Source: Marinarcus sediminis (lineage in GTDB: Bacteria; Campylobacterota; Campylobacteria; Campylobacterales; Arcobacteraceae). Taken from it: a stretch of 64,000 nucleotides of DNA. The notes under the pieces are model-generated. The model did no database searches and was not told where the DNA came from. It saw only the letters and a list, made by a program, of their open reading frames with translations. Positions within the stretch are counted from its first letter, which is position 1. Every line of letters begins with the position of its first letter. The stretch is taken from NCBI RefSeq assembly GCF_048571275.1, contig NZ_CP182357.1, positions 1,488,001 to 1,552,000 of the forward strand, given 5' to 3'. Position numbers and translations under genes: made by a program. Below, piece after piece: positions 25,493-34,004 of this stretch.

Positions 25493-25660
25493 ATGCAAAA
25501 ATATATCTGTACATTGTGTGATTATATTTATGATCCAAAATTAGGTGACCCCGATGGTGGTATTGCCCCAGGAACACCTTTTGAAGACATCCCTGATGAT
25601 TGGGAGTGCCCAGATTGTGGTACTACTAAAGAGAATTTTGAACCTTACGATGAGGAATAG
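25493..25660 (+). CDS. Rubredoxin
   Basis: A 55-residue iron protein with the two rubredoxin knuckles CTLCDYIYD (starting near residue 6) and CPDCGTTKENFEPY (starting near 39), and the usual aromatic and GDPDGGIAPGTPFEDIPDDWEC-type spacing. It carries one electron on a mononuclear Fe(Cys)4 centre, typically to oxygen- or peroxide-detoxifying enzymes. AAAGGAGT precedes the ATG. It lies between the two polyamine genes; there is no obvious functional link. Confidence 0.93.
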   Translation: MQKYICTLCDYIYDPKLGDPDGGIAPGTPFEDIPDDWECPDCGTTKENFEPYDEE

Positions 25661-25681
25661 AGAATAGAAAATATAGCAACG

Positions 25682-26791
25682 TTGCCCAGCCCTGCATTTA
25701 TTTGCGAAGAGAAGTTATTAAGAAAAAATTTGCAGCTTTTAAAACGAGTTCAAGATGAATCGGGGATTAAAATCCTTTTGGCTTTGAAGGGGTTTGCCCT
25801 TTGGTCAACGTTTGATTTGTGCGCAGAGTATTTAAAAGGGTGTTGTGCCAGTGGATTAAATGAAGCACTCTTGGCAAAAGAGGAGTTTAAAGGTGAGGTG
25901 CATACCTATTCACCTGCATTTAAAGATGAAGAGATAGAACAAATCGTTGAACTCTCACACCATGTGGTCTTTAACTCTTTTGCACAATTCAAGCGTTTTA
26001 AAAGTAGTGCCGTAGGGAAAACCTCTTGTGGACTTCGGGTAAATCCTGAGTATTCCAGTGTGGAGGTGGATTTATATAATCCGTGTGCCCCTTTTTCACG
26101 TTTGGGAATTACCCAAGCTAATTTTCAAGAGAGTGAACTTGAAGGCATTGAAGGTCTACATTTTCATGCTCTGTGCGAACAAAATGTCGATGCGCTTGAG
26201 GGTGCTTTGGCCAATTTTGAAAAAAACTTTGGTCAATATTTACCGGACATGAAGTGGGTGAATTTTGGTGGAGGTCATCATATTACACGAGCTGATTATG
26301 ATGTTGAGGGGTTGATTCAACTTTTAATCGCCTTTAAAAAACGGTATCCACATTTAGAGGTTTATATGGAACCCGGTGAAGCAGTTGGTTGGAAAACAGG
26401 TGTTTTGGTTGCAACGGTGTTAGATGTTGTGGACAATGGAATGAAAATTGCCATTTTAGATACATCTGCTGAGGCGCACATGCCCGATACTTTGGCTATG
26501 CCGTATCGAGCTGACATCAGAAACAGTGGGGTTGCCAATGAAAAGGCATACACCTACAGATTGGGTGGAAATACTTGCTTGGCAGGCGATGTCATGGGAG
26601 ATTACTCTTTTGACACACCTTTAGAAGTAGGAGACAAAATTATTTTTGAAGATATGATACATTATACGATGGTGAAAACGACTACCTTTAATGGAATCAA
26701 CCTCCCTAGTATCGTAATTCTTAAAGAGGATGGTTGTTACCAAATTGTAAAAAACTTTGGTTACAATGAATATAAGTGCAGACTTTCATAA
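25682..26791 (+). CDS. nspC: Carboxynorspermidine decarboxylase
   Basis: A 369-residue fold-type III PLP enzyme. Visible motifs are LLALKGFALW (PLP lysine), GLHFHALCE, WVNFGGGHHI, EPGEAVGW (phosphate binding), ILDTSAEAHMPD and GNTCLAGDVMGDYSF (catalytic cysteine region). It decarboxylates carboxynorspermidine or carboxyspermidine to norspermidine or spermidine. The frame opens with TTG at 25682 with only a weak ribosome site; the alignment-like position of PSPAFICEE supports a start there. The upstream dehydrogenase completes the pathway. Confidence 0.93.
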   Translation: MPSPAFICEEKLLRKNLQLLKRVQDESGIKILLALKGFALWSTFDLCAEYLKGCCASGLNEALLAKEEFKGEVHTYSPAFKDEEIEQIVELSHHVVFNSFAQFKRFKSSAVGKTSCGLRVNPEYSSVEVDLYNPCAPFSRLGITQANFQESELEGIEGLHFHALCEQNVDALEGALANFEKNFGQYLPDMKWVNFGGGHHITRADYDVEGLIQLLIAFKKRYPHLEVYMEPGEAVGWKTGVLVATVLDVVDNGMKIAILDTSAEAHMPDTLAMPYRADIRNSGVANEKAYTYRLGGNTCLAGDVMGDYSFDTPLEVGDKIIFEDMIHYTMVKTTTFNGINLPSIVILKEDGCYQIVKNFGYNEYKCRLS

Positions 26792-26807
26792 AATAAAAGG
26801 TTTTAAA

Positions 26808-27731
26808 GTGGGACACGAAAGAAATATAATTAATGACGAGTTTTCTGACATGGAAGTGATTGACAGTGAAAAATCTATCAAACACGATTATGAAAAAAAA
26901 GACAGAGTTCGAGAGGTAATGGAAGAGAAAGATGATAATGGTCCAAAAGTACAAATTTGGGTCAGAAAAGAGACTCTTTTATATGAAAAAGAGTTGACAC
27001 AACTTCAAATCGAACTTTTAAAGCTTCAAAATCATGTCAAAGAAAATGGACAAAGAGTTCTTATTATTTTTGAAGGAAGAGATGCTGCGGGTAAAGGTGG
27101 AACGATTAAAAGAATCACTGAACATCTTAATCCAAGGGGTGCGAGAGTTGTTGCCCTTGAAAAACCAAGTGATGTTGAAAAAACACAATGGTATTTTCAG
27201 CGATACACGCAACATCTTCCAAGTGCCGGAGAAATCGTTTTATTTGACAGAAGTTGGTACAACCGTGCTGGTGTTGAACCTGTTATGGGTTTTTGTACAC
27301 CAAGAGAGAATGAAGAGTTTTTAAAAGATGTGCCTGAATTTGAAAATATGATTGTCAAATCGGGAATAATTTTAATTAAGTTCTATTTTTCAGTCTCAAA
27401 AAAAGAGCAAAAGAAAAGATTTGAGAAAAGAAAGGTGGATCCTTTAAAACAGTATAAACTCACACCTGTAGATCAAAAATCTCAGAAACTTTGGGATGAG
27501 TACTCAAAAGCAAAATATAACATGTTGAAGGCTTCACACACCAATCTTGCACCATGGACAATCATTCGAAGTGATGATAAAAAGAAAGCAAGAATCAACA
27601 GTATCAAACATATTTTAAGACAAATTGAATACGAACATAAAATTTCTAAAGAGAGTTTAATTGTGGACAAAAAGATTTTAATCGACGCCTCAAGTGAAAT
27701 CAAACGTTTAGAAAGGAAAAAAGGTAAATAG
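26808..27731 (+). CDS. ppk2: Polyphosphate kinase 2 (first copy)
   Basis: About 307 residues from the GTG at 26808, which sits seven bases after AAAAGG and 16 bases beyond nspC; the frame also extends to an ATG at 26766 overlapping nspC without a ribosome site. The catalytic core has Walker A FEGRDAAGKGG, the lid and aspartate segment FDRSWYNRAGVEPVMGF, and the family run YFQRYTQHLPSAGEIVLFDRS. PPK2 enzymes phosphorylate nucleotides from polyphosphate, or the reverse. A charged N-terminal extension of about 60 residues precedes the core. The stop is immediately followed by the second PPK2 start. Confidence 0.9.
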   Translation: MGHERNIINDEFSDMEVIDSEKSIKHDYEKKDRVREVMEEKDDNGPKVQIWVRKETLLYEKELTQLQIELLKLQNHVKENGQRVLIIFEGRDAAGKGGTIKRITEHLNPRGARVVALEKPSDVEKTQWYFQRYTQHLPSAGEIVLFDRSWYNRAGVEPVMGFCTPRENEEFLKDVPEFENMIVKSGIILIKFYFSVSKKEQKKRFEKRKVDPLKQYKLTPVDQKSQKLWDEYSKAKYNMLKASHTNLAPWTIIRSDDKKKARINSIKHILRQIEYEHKISKESLIVDKKILIDASSEIKRLERKKGK

Positions 27732-28862
27732 ATGAATTTAAATGATTTTAGCAAAACAGATTTTAGTGGATTATATATCTCTAAAGTATCACATCCTACT
27801 TACGGAAAAAAATATATTGCAAGATTTCAACACAATAGAAAACGTTATGTAAAAGTTTTAGGATATACCAAAAAAGATAATTTAACCAAAGCAAGTGCCA
27901 TTACACTTTTACAAAAATTTAAAACATCGTTAGATTTTGACTCAAACATCAATGCCAAAGATATTACCATTAATGCAAAAACGCATGAGGTAAAATTGGA
28001 TAAAAGTATCTCTGACTTGCAAGATGAAAATAAATTCTTGCGATCCGTTTTAGGAAATGAGTATAAAAATGTCAATATTGATGTGTTAAAAGATGGTATT
28101 CAAAAAATATATGATTTAGAAGAGTTAAAAGATTATCAAATTGAGTTGATTAAACTTCAAGATCATTTGGAAAAACACAACAAACGTATGATCATACTGT
28201 TTGAAGGAAGAGATGCTTCTGGAAAAGGTGGCGCAATCAGACGGATTACACGATATATGAACAACAAACACTACCGTGTAGTTGCGCTAGGTAAACCCAC
28301 TGAAACACAACGAAATCAATGGTTTTTACAACGATATATCGAACATTTTCCTACCGGTGGAGAGATTTTAATGTTTGATCGATCATGGTATAACAGAGCC
28401 ATGGTAGAACCAATTTTTGGTTTTTGTACTCAAGAAGAGTATGAAATATTCATGGAAGATGTGGTGAATTTTGAACAAGATTTAGTACGACAAGGGATGA
28501 TTTTAATCAAACTCTATTTTTCAGTTTCTAAAGCAGAACAGAAAAAAAGATTTGATCGACGAATCAATGACCCATTAAGACACTGGAAATTTTCAGAAGT
28601 AGATATGCAAGCGCAAGATTTATGGGGTGAATTTTCTGAAAAAAAATATGAGATGCTCAAACGGACAAGTTCGCGAAGCGCTCCATGGAATATTGTAAGA
28701 AGTGATAACAAACATCTCGCTCGTCTTGAAGCAATGAAAATTATACTCAATTCTGTGGATTATGAGGGCAGAAACTATTCGTTAAATTTTGAACCCAAAG
28801 AGGAGATTAATATCTCTGTTCAAAAAGAGTTACTGCAAATGAGAAAATCTCAAAATTATTGA
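27732..28862 (+). CDS. Polyphosphate kinase 2 with integrase-type N-terminal domain (second copy)
   Basis: A 376-residue protein. Residues about 125-360 are a full PPK2 core (Walker A FEGRDASGKGG near 158-168; FDRSWYNRAMVEPIFGF). Residues about 11-65 (FSGLYISKVSHPTYGKKYIARF, then the KRYVKVLGYTKKD segment and TKASAITLLQKFK) look like the AP2-like DNA-binding domain found at the N-terminus of phage-type tyrosine integrases. A coiled-coil linker (90-125) joins them. It starts one base after the first PPK2, so it is a tandem duplicate that then acquired, or kept, the extra domain. The integrase-like reading rests on pattern recognition alone. Confidence 0.85.
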   Translation: MNLNDFSKTDFSGLYISKVSHPTYGKKYIARFQHNRKRYVKVLGYTKKDNLTKASAITLLQKFKTSLDFDSNINAKDITINAKTHEVKLDKSISDLQDENKFLRSVLGNEYKNVNIDVLKDGIQKIYDLEELKDYQIELIKLQDHLEKHNKRMIILFEGRDASGKGGAIRRITRYMNNKHYRVVALGKPTETQRNQWFLQRYIEHFPTGGEILMFDRSWYNRAMVEPIFGFCTQEEYEIFMEDVVNFEQDLVRQGMILIKLYFSVSKAEQKKRFDRRINDPLRHWKFSEVDMQAQDLWGEFSEKKYEMLKRTSSRSAPWNIVRSDNKHLARLEAMKIILNSVDYEGRNYSLNFEPKEEINISVQKELLQMRKSQNY

Positions 28863-28866
28863 TTTT

Positions 28867-30633
28867 TTACCAAGGTGTCGAAGAGCTCTCTTCGTCACTT
28901 TTGTTTTTCACTTTTCTTAAAAAAGTTTTGGTTCGATTCTTCTGTAAAATATCCATCCATTTTTTCTCTTCTAAGTTTGAGAGTTCATCCTCTTTGATGG
29001 TTTGATTTTTAGCAGACGCTTTTTGTTCTTCTTTTGGCTTACTCTCTTTTTTGCCTTCTTCACTTTTTTCTTGATTCTCTTGAGTGTTTTTTGAGTCGTT
29101 TTGAGACTCTTTGTTTTTTTGATTTTTTTGTTTGTTCTCTTGACTCTCTTGGTTTTGTTGTTTATTTTGGTCTTGCTTATTTTGAGAGTTGTTGTTTTTT
29201 TCTTGATTTTTATTCTCTTGGTTCTGTTTTGGGTTCTCTTCGTTTTGTTTTTTCTCTTGCTTTTTTAATGCTTCATTGACAAGGTCAAGATTCTCTTTGG
29301 TTTGTGGGTCATTGTTCAGTTTTAAGGCTTTTTCATACATCTTTTTTGCACTGTTTAAGTCATTTAACTTCACATACGTATTGCCCAAATTATGAAGTCT
29401 TTTGGCTTCAAATGCTTTATCTTGGGTAATCACTTTATCGTAGTTTTCTAAGGCTTTTTTATAATTGCCTTGTTTGTAATACGCATTGCCCAGATTATAA
29501 AACCCTTCTGAATTGGATACGACTTTTTCATAATCTTCTGAAGCTTTTTTATACGCTTTATTTTCATACGATTTTTTGGCTTCGTTGAGTGTTTGAAAAT
29601 CTAAAATGGAGGCATAAAGTTTCTGCGTTGGTGTACTGAAAAGTAAAATCAGCAATAAAGGTATGCCTTTTTTAAAGCTTGGAAATGAAGAAAACGCAAA
29701 AAAGAGCAACACAATAGCAAAAATAATTGGATAGTAAAAGAGTTCAGTATAGGTTTTATACTTAGTCAGAGTGGTTTTCTCTTTTTGTGCTTGGGCGTTG
29801 ATGTCGTTTAGAATTTGTTGGATGTCACTGTCGTTGAGTGAGTAGTTAATATAACCACCGCCACTTTTAGTTGAGAGCTCTTTGATGTGTTCATTGAGTT
29901 TTACTGTAACGATTTGTCCTTTATTATCTGTGAGGTACCCCTCTTTGAGTTTAATGGCAGAGGCTTTGTCTGTTGCCAGCGCAATGGAATATACTTTAAT
30001 TTTATTCTCTTTTGCATACGTTATCTCTTGGCTGTAATCCTCTTTATTCCCCCCATCACTCAATACAATTAAATTTTTACTGCTGTACTCTTTGAGCAGT
30101 TTTTTTGATGTTTCAAGCATGGACATTACATTGGAACCGCCATCAAAATTTAAACCAGTATCGAGGTTTTCAACCAAATAGTTTAAAGAGTTAAAATCTT
30201 TGGTAATAGGGGAGAGTATAAACGATGACTTAGCAAAAAGTATTACCCCTAAAGAGTTGTTTTTTGAGTATTGGATAAGCCTTTGAAGTTTCTTTTTGGC
30301 AAGGCTGAGTCTGTTGGGGTAGATATCTTGAGCCAACATCGATTTTGAAATATCAATGGCAACCACAATAGGGATGGTTTCTTGGGAAATATTTTGTTCT
30401 TTTTCATTCATAACGGGTCGGGCAAGGGAGAGAGTTAATAGAATTAATGCAATAAAAAAGAGGTAGTTTCGAGTCACTTTGGATAACCCTTTATTTTGTG
30501 CAGAAATTTTGTTTAAAATCTCTTCGTTAAAATAGTTTTGAACCGCACTTTTTTTGGTATTGAGCAAGAAGATGAGTAAAATAATGGGTAATAACATCAA
30601 CAACAAAACATTGGGGTATAGAAATTGCAACAC
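28867..30633 (-). CDS. BatB/BatC-like VWA-TPR membrane protein
   Basis: A 588-residue protein. N-terminal transmembrane helices (about 6-24 and 56-74) are followed by a von Willebrand A domain with MIDAS motif DISKS (about 90-280) and two more membrane segments (about 307-345). A signal-like stretch and two or three TPR repeats follow (GFYNLGNAYYKQGNYKKALENYDKVI type), and then a very low-complexity Gln/Asn/Lys/Glu tail of about 120 residues. This arrangement matches BatB fused to BatC of the aerotolerance systems. No BatA or MoxR gene is adjacent in the window. Convergent with the second PPK2, with a four-base gap. Confidence 0.87.
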   Translation of the reverse strand: MLQFLYPNVLLLMLLPIILLIFLLNTKKSAVQNYFNEEILNKISAQNKGLSKVTRNYLFFIALILLTLSLARPVMNEKEQNISQETIPIVVAIDISKSMLAQDIYPNRLSLAKKKLQRLIQYSKNNSLGVILFAKSSFILSPITKDFNSLNYLVENLDTGLNFDGGSNVMSMLETSKKLLKEYSSKNLIVLSDGGNKEDYSQEITYAKENKIKVYSIALATDKASAIKLKEGYLTDNKGQIVTVKLNEHIKELSTKSGGGYINYSLNDSDIQQILNDINAQAQKEKTTLTKYKTYTELFYYPIIFAIVLLFFAFSSFPSFKKGIPLLLILLFSTPTQKLYASILDFQTLNEAKKSYENKAYKKASEDYEKVVSNSEGFYNLGNAYYKQGNYKKALENYDKVITQDKAFEAKRLHNLGNTYVKLNDLNSAKKMYEKALKLNNDPQTKENLDLVNEALKKQEKKQNEENPKQNQENKNQEKNNNSQNKQDQNKQQNQESQENKQKNQKNKESQNDSKNTQENQEKSEEGKKESKPKEEQKASAKNQTIKEDELSNLEEKKWMDILQKNRTKTFLRKVKNKSDEESSSTPW

Positions 30634-30722
30634 ATTATCCTTAGTAAAAATGGTATTTTATTAAAGCTTTAGTAATAGTTAGATAAAATCACTAAAAATT
30701 TATAATAACGGAGTAAAATTCT

Positions 30723-32024
30723 ATGGAATTTAATGCAAAAAAAATCGATTCAGCGAATGCGGTTATTACAAGTACAATCGCAAAAGAAGAGATCGAAAAA
30801 AATCTTAACAAAGTAGCTAAAGAAGCATCTAAGAATTTAAATGTTTCTGGATTTAGAAAAGGGAAAGTTCCTGTTGCTGTTGTTAAGGCAAGATATGGAC
30901 AAAAATTAGAAGAAGATGCAACAAGTGAAGCTTTAAGAGTTTTATTTGCAGAAGCACTAAAAGAGTTAAACCTAACAAATGAAGATATGATTGGTGAACC
31001 AAACATCTCTAAATTTGATAAAAAAGAAGATGGGTCTATTGACGTTGAAGTTAAAGTCGCTTGTAGACCAACTATTGATTTAGGTGATTATAAAGCATTA
31101 GTTCCAGATGTAAAAACAAAAAAAGTGACTGAAAAAGAGATTGACGCAAGATTAACTCAAATCGCTTCATCTTCTGCTCCAGTTGAAAAATTAAAAAGAA
31201 AAAGAGCAGCAAAAGCAGACGATTATGCCGTGATTGACTTCGAAGGTTTTGTTGATGGTGTAGCATTTGAAGGTGGAAAAGCTGAAAAATATACATTACA
31301 ATTGGGTTCAGGTTCATTTATTCCAGGTTTTGAAGATCAAGTTATCGGTATGAAATATGATGAGCAAAAAGATATTGTTGTTACATTCCCAAAAGAGTAT
31401 CAAGCAGCAAACTTAGCAGGTAAAGAGGCAACATTTAAAGTGACATTACATGAGTTACAACAAAAAGGTGAACCGGTTATTGATGATGAGTTTGCTAAAA
31501 AAATGTTACCAAATGATGAAAATGCAAGTGTTGAAACATTAAAAGAAAAAATCAAAGAACAAATCAAAGCTGAAAAAACAAGTGTTTATTACAGAGAAGA
31601 GTTAAAACCAGCATATTTGGATAAATTGGTTGAAACATTAACCTTTGCACTTCCTGCAACGGTAGTAGACCAAGAGATTAACATGGCGTTAAACAGCAAA
31701 GTAAGAGCCATGAAAGAAGAAGAGATTAAAGCATTACAAGAAGATGCATCAAAAGTTGAAGCAATGAGAGATGAGCTAAAAGAAGATGCAAGTAAAAGTG
31801 TCAGAGCAACCTTTATTGTTGATGCTTTAGCTAAAGCTGAAGGTGTAGATGTAAGTGACCAAGAAGTTTCTCAAGTTATCTATTATGAAGCAATGCAAAT
31901 GGGGCAAAATCCACAAGAAGCTTTAAAACAATATCAAGAAGCTGGTTATTTACCTGCTATTAAAATGTCTATGATTGAAGACAAAGTTATTACAAAACTA
32001 TTAGATGAGAAATCAGGAAAATAA
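30723..32024 (+). CDS. tig: Trigger factor
   Basis: A 433-residue ribosome-associated chaperone and prolyl isomerase. The ribosome-binding signature GFRKGKVPVAVVKARYG is near residues 43-59, the FKBP-like PPIase domain (about 155-245) includes DYAVIDFEGFVDG and LGSGSFIPGFEDQVIG, and the C-terminal arms follow. It begins a run with clpP three bases downstream and def after that, a common Campylobacterota order. The upstream gap from the BatB-like gene (89 bases) must hold divergent promoters. Confidence 0.96.
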   Translation: MEFNAKKIDSANAVITSTIAKEEIEKNLNKVAKEASKNLNVSGFRKGKVPVAVVKARYGQKLEEDATSEALRVLFAEALKELNLTNEDMIGEPNISKFDKKEDGSIDVEVKVACRPTIDLGDYKALVPDVKTKKVTEKEIDARLTQIASSSAPVEKLKRKRAAKADDYAVIDFEGFVDGVAFEGGKAEKYTLQLGSGSFIPGFEDQVIGMKYDEQKDIVVTFPKEYQAANLAGKEATFKVTLHELQQKGEPVIDDEFAKKMLPNDENASVETLKEKIKEQIKAEKTSVYYREELKPAYLDKLVETLTFALPATVVDQEINMALNSKVRAMKEEEIKALQEDASKVEAMRDELKEDASKSVRATFIVDALAKAEGVDVSDQEVSQVIYYEAMQMGQNPQEALKQYQEAGYLPAIKMSMIEDKVITKLLDEKSGK

Positions 32025-32027
32025 AAC

Positions 32028-32612
32028 ATGAGCTATATTCCATACGTTGTAGAAAAATCAGGTCGAGGTGAAAGAAGTTACGATATATATTCTAGACTTT
32101 TAAAAGATAGAATTATTATGTTAAGTGGTGAAATTAATGACCAAGTGTCGTCTACAATTGTGGCACAGTTATTATTTTTAGAAGCAGAAGATCCTGAAAA
32201 AGATATCTATTTGTATATAAACTCTCCGGGTGGAGTGATTACAAGTGGTATGTCGATTTATGATACGATGAACTATATTAAACCCGATGTTTCAACTATT
32301 TGTATTGGGCAAGCGGCATCAATGGGTGCTTTTTTACTCAGTTCTGGTGCAAAAGGGAAAAGATATTCTCTTCCAAACTCTCGAATTATGATTCATCAAC
32401 CATTGGGTGGAGCACAAGGACAAGCAACCGATATTCAAATCCAAGCGCGTGAGATTCAAAGAATGAAAGAGATGCTGAACAAAATGATTGCTGAGCAAAC
32501 AGGACAAAAACTCGAAGTGATTGAAAAAGACACAGACAGAGATAATTTCATGAGTGCCACTGAAGCAAAAGACTACGGGTTAGTCGATAAAGTTATTTTA
32601 AACCATAACTGA
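32028..32612 (+). CDS. clpP: ATP-dependent Clp protease proteolytic subunit
   Basis: A 194-residue serine peptidase of standard ClpP length. The catalytic serine lies in GQAASMGAFLLSSG, the histidine in RIMIHQPLGGAQGQ, and the aspartate in the DTDRDNFMS region. Fourteen copies form the chamber fed by ClpX or ClpA, which also degrades tmRNA-tagged proteins. It starts three bases after tig and is followed one base later by def. Confidence 0.97.
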   Translation: MSYIPYVVEKSGRGERSYDIYSRLLKDRIIMLSGEINDQVSSTIVAQLLFLEAEDPEKDIYLYINSPGGVITSGMSIYDTMNYIKPDVSTICIGQAASMGAFLLSSGAKGKRYSLPNSRIMIHQPLGGAQGQATDIQIQAREIQRMKEMLNKMIAEQTGQKLEVIEKDTDRDNFMSATEAKDYGLVDKVILNHN

Positions 32613-32613
32613 T

Positions 32614-33144
32614 ATGATCAGAGACGTTATTACTTATCCCAATCCACTGCTACGAAAAAAATCTGAAGATGTGGTGAAGTTCGATTCAGAACTTCACACT
32701 CTTTTAGATGATATGTACGAAACCATGATGGAGTTTTCGGGTGTGGGTTTAGCAGCGATTCAAGTGGCTGTTCCTTTAAATGTTTTGATTATTTGTTTAC
32801 CCAATGAAGAGGATATTCAAGATAAAGAGAATTTAATTGAAGCAATTAATCCCAAAATCACACATAAAGATGGAATTCAAATTTTCACAGAAGGGTGTTT
32901 GAGTGTACCTGGATACAATGAAGATGTGAAACGTGCCCAACACATTAAGGTTGAATATTTTGATCGTGATGGCAATGCACAAAGCATGGAAGTAGAAGAT
33001 TTCCTAGCAGTTGCATGGCAACATGAAATGGACCACTTAGAGGGACACCTTTTTATTGAAAACTTGTCTATCATTAAAAGAAAAAAGTTTGAAAAAGAGT
33101 GGAAGCGAAAACTCAAAGAAGAGAATAAAAAAACAACTCTGTAA
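32614..33144 (+). CDS. def: Peptide deformylase
   Basis: A 176-residue metalloenzyme removing the N-formyl group from new proteins. All three family motifs are present: GVGLAAIQV, EGCLSVPG (metal Cys) and WQHEMDHLEG (two metal His and catalytic Glu). The Lys-rich C-terminus is normal. It directly follows clpP in a co-translational-processing operon with tig. Confidence 0.97.
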   Translation: MIRDVITYPNPLLRKKSEDVVKFDSELHTLLDDMYETMMEFSGVGLAAIQVAVPLNVLIICLPNEEDIQDKENLIEAINPKITHKDGIQIFTEGCLSVPGYNEDVKRAQHIKVEYFDRDGNAQSMEVEDFLAVAWQHEMDHLEGHLFIENLSIIKRKKFEKEWKRKLKEENKKTTL

Positions 33145-33254
33145 AAAATTATTTTAAAATATCAAAAAAGTAACAATATAAGTGTGAATTAATCAAAAAA
33201 CGTTTATAATTTTTAATACATATATGAATGGATTATTTAATATAGGAGAAATTT

Positions 33255-34004
33255 GTGATAAAAAAGATTATGCACTCTACACTGACGTCTGTAAAGCATA
33301 AAAAGTGGTTACTTTTTAAAACACTTCTCCCTCATGTAATTTTATTGGTTCTTTTGGATTTTATGACAAAGGCATATCTGCCTTTGGTTTTAAACAAAGA
33401 AGCCACCAGTGCTGAACTTTTTTATGCAGTATCCTCTATATTGCTAACGTTTATTGTCTCTGTGAGTATTGCGGTTAAAACACATCGAGTACTGCTCTTA
33501 AATGAAGATGGTTTGCATGGTTTAGAATTCTCTCGATTTAAGTATCGTGAACTCTCTTTTTTATTCACTTCAATTTTATTGGGGCTGATTACAGGAGGGA
33601 TTATTTTTATCTTCACGTTTATTTTTGCTGTGTTCAAAATGGTCATAATAGGCAGTGTGATTGGTGTTGTTCTTGCATTGGTTATTGTTTCACGTTTAAC
33701 CATTGTTTTGCCAAGTATCGCTGTGGACAAAAAAATGAGTTTTAAAGAGGCTTGGAACTTGACAAAAGAGTTTAAATGGATGAGTTTTTATGTGATCATT
33801 CTTTTCCCTACTCTCTTTTGTTTTATTGTAACGCTTGTATATGGATATATCATTAACTATCTCTCTTTATTTTTAGGCATAAACTTAGATGTTTTTTATG
33901 TTTTTCTTAATCTTTTATTGTCGATATTTGTTATCAGTGCATTGTCGGTCATGTACAGTCATATCCATTCAAAAATGGCCATGGAAAAAACAGAAGGCCA
34001 ATAG
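33255..34004 (+). CDS. Six-helix membrane protein
   Basis: A 249-residue integral membrane protein with about six hydrophobic segments and a short cytoplasmic motif AVDKKMSFKEAWNLTKEFKW between helices 4 and 5. That motif recurs in YciC/glycerophosphodiesterase-membrane-domain-like proteins. The start is GTG at 33255 after AGGAGAAATTT. It is translationally adjacent to comM, with no spacer. Function unknown. Confidence 0.65.
   Translation: MIKKIMHSTLTSVKHKKWLLFKTLLPHVILLVLLDFMTKAYLPLVLNKEATSAELFYAVSSILLTFIVSVSIAVKTHRVLLLNEDGLHGLEFSRFKYRELSFLFTSILLGLITGGIIFIFTFIFAVFKMVIIGSVIGVVLALVIVSRLTIVLPSIAVDKKMSFKEAWNLTKEFKWMSFYVIILFPTLFCFIVTLVYGYIINYLSLFLGINLDVFYVFLNLLLSIFVISALSVMYSHIHSKMAMEKTEGQ

Noticed and set aside
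27732..27960. A separate phage integrase gene
   Set aside because: Only the arm-binding-like domain is present, in one uninterrupted frame with the PPK2 core; there is no catalytic tyrosine recombinase domain.
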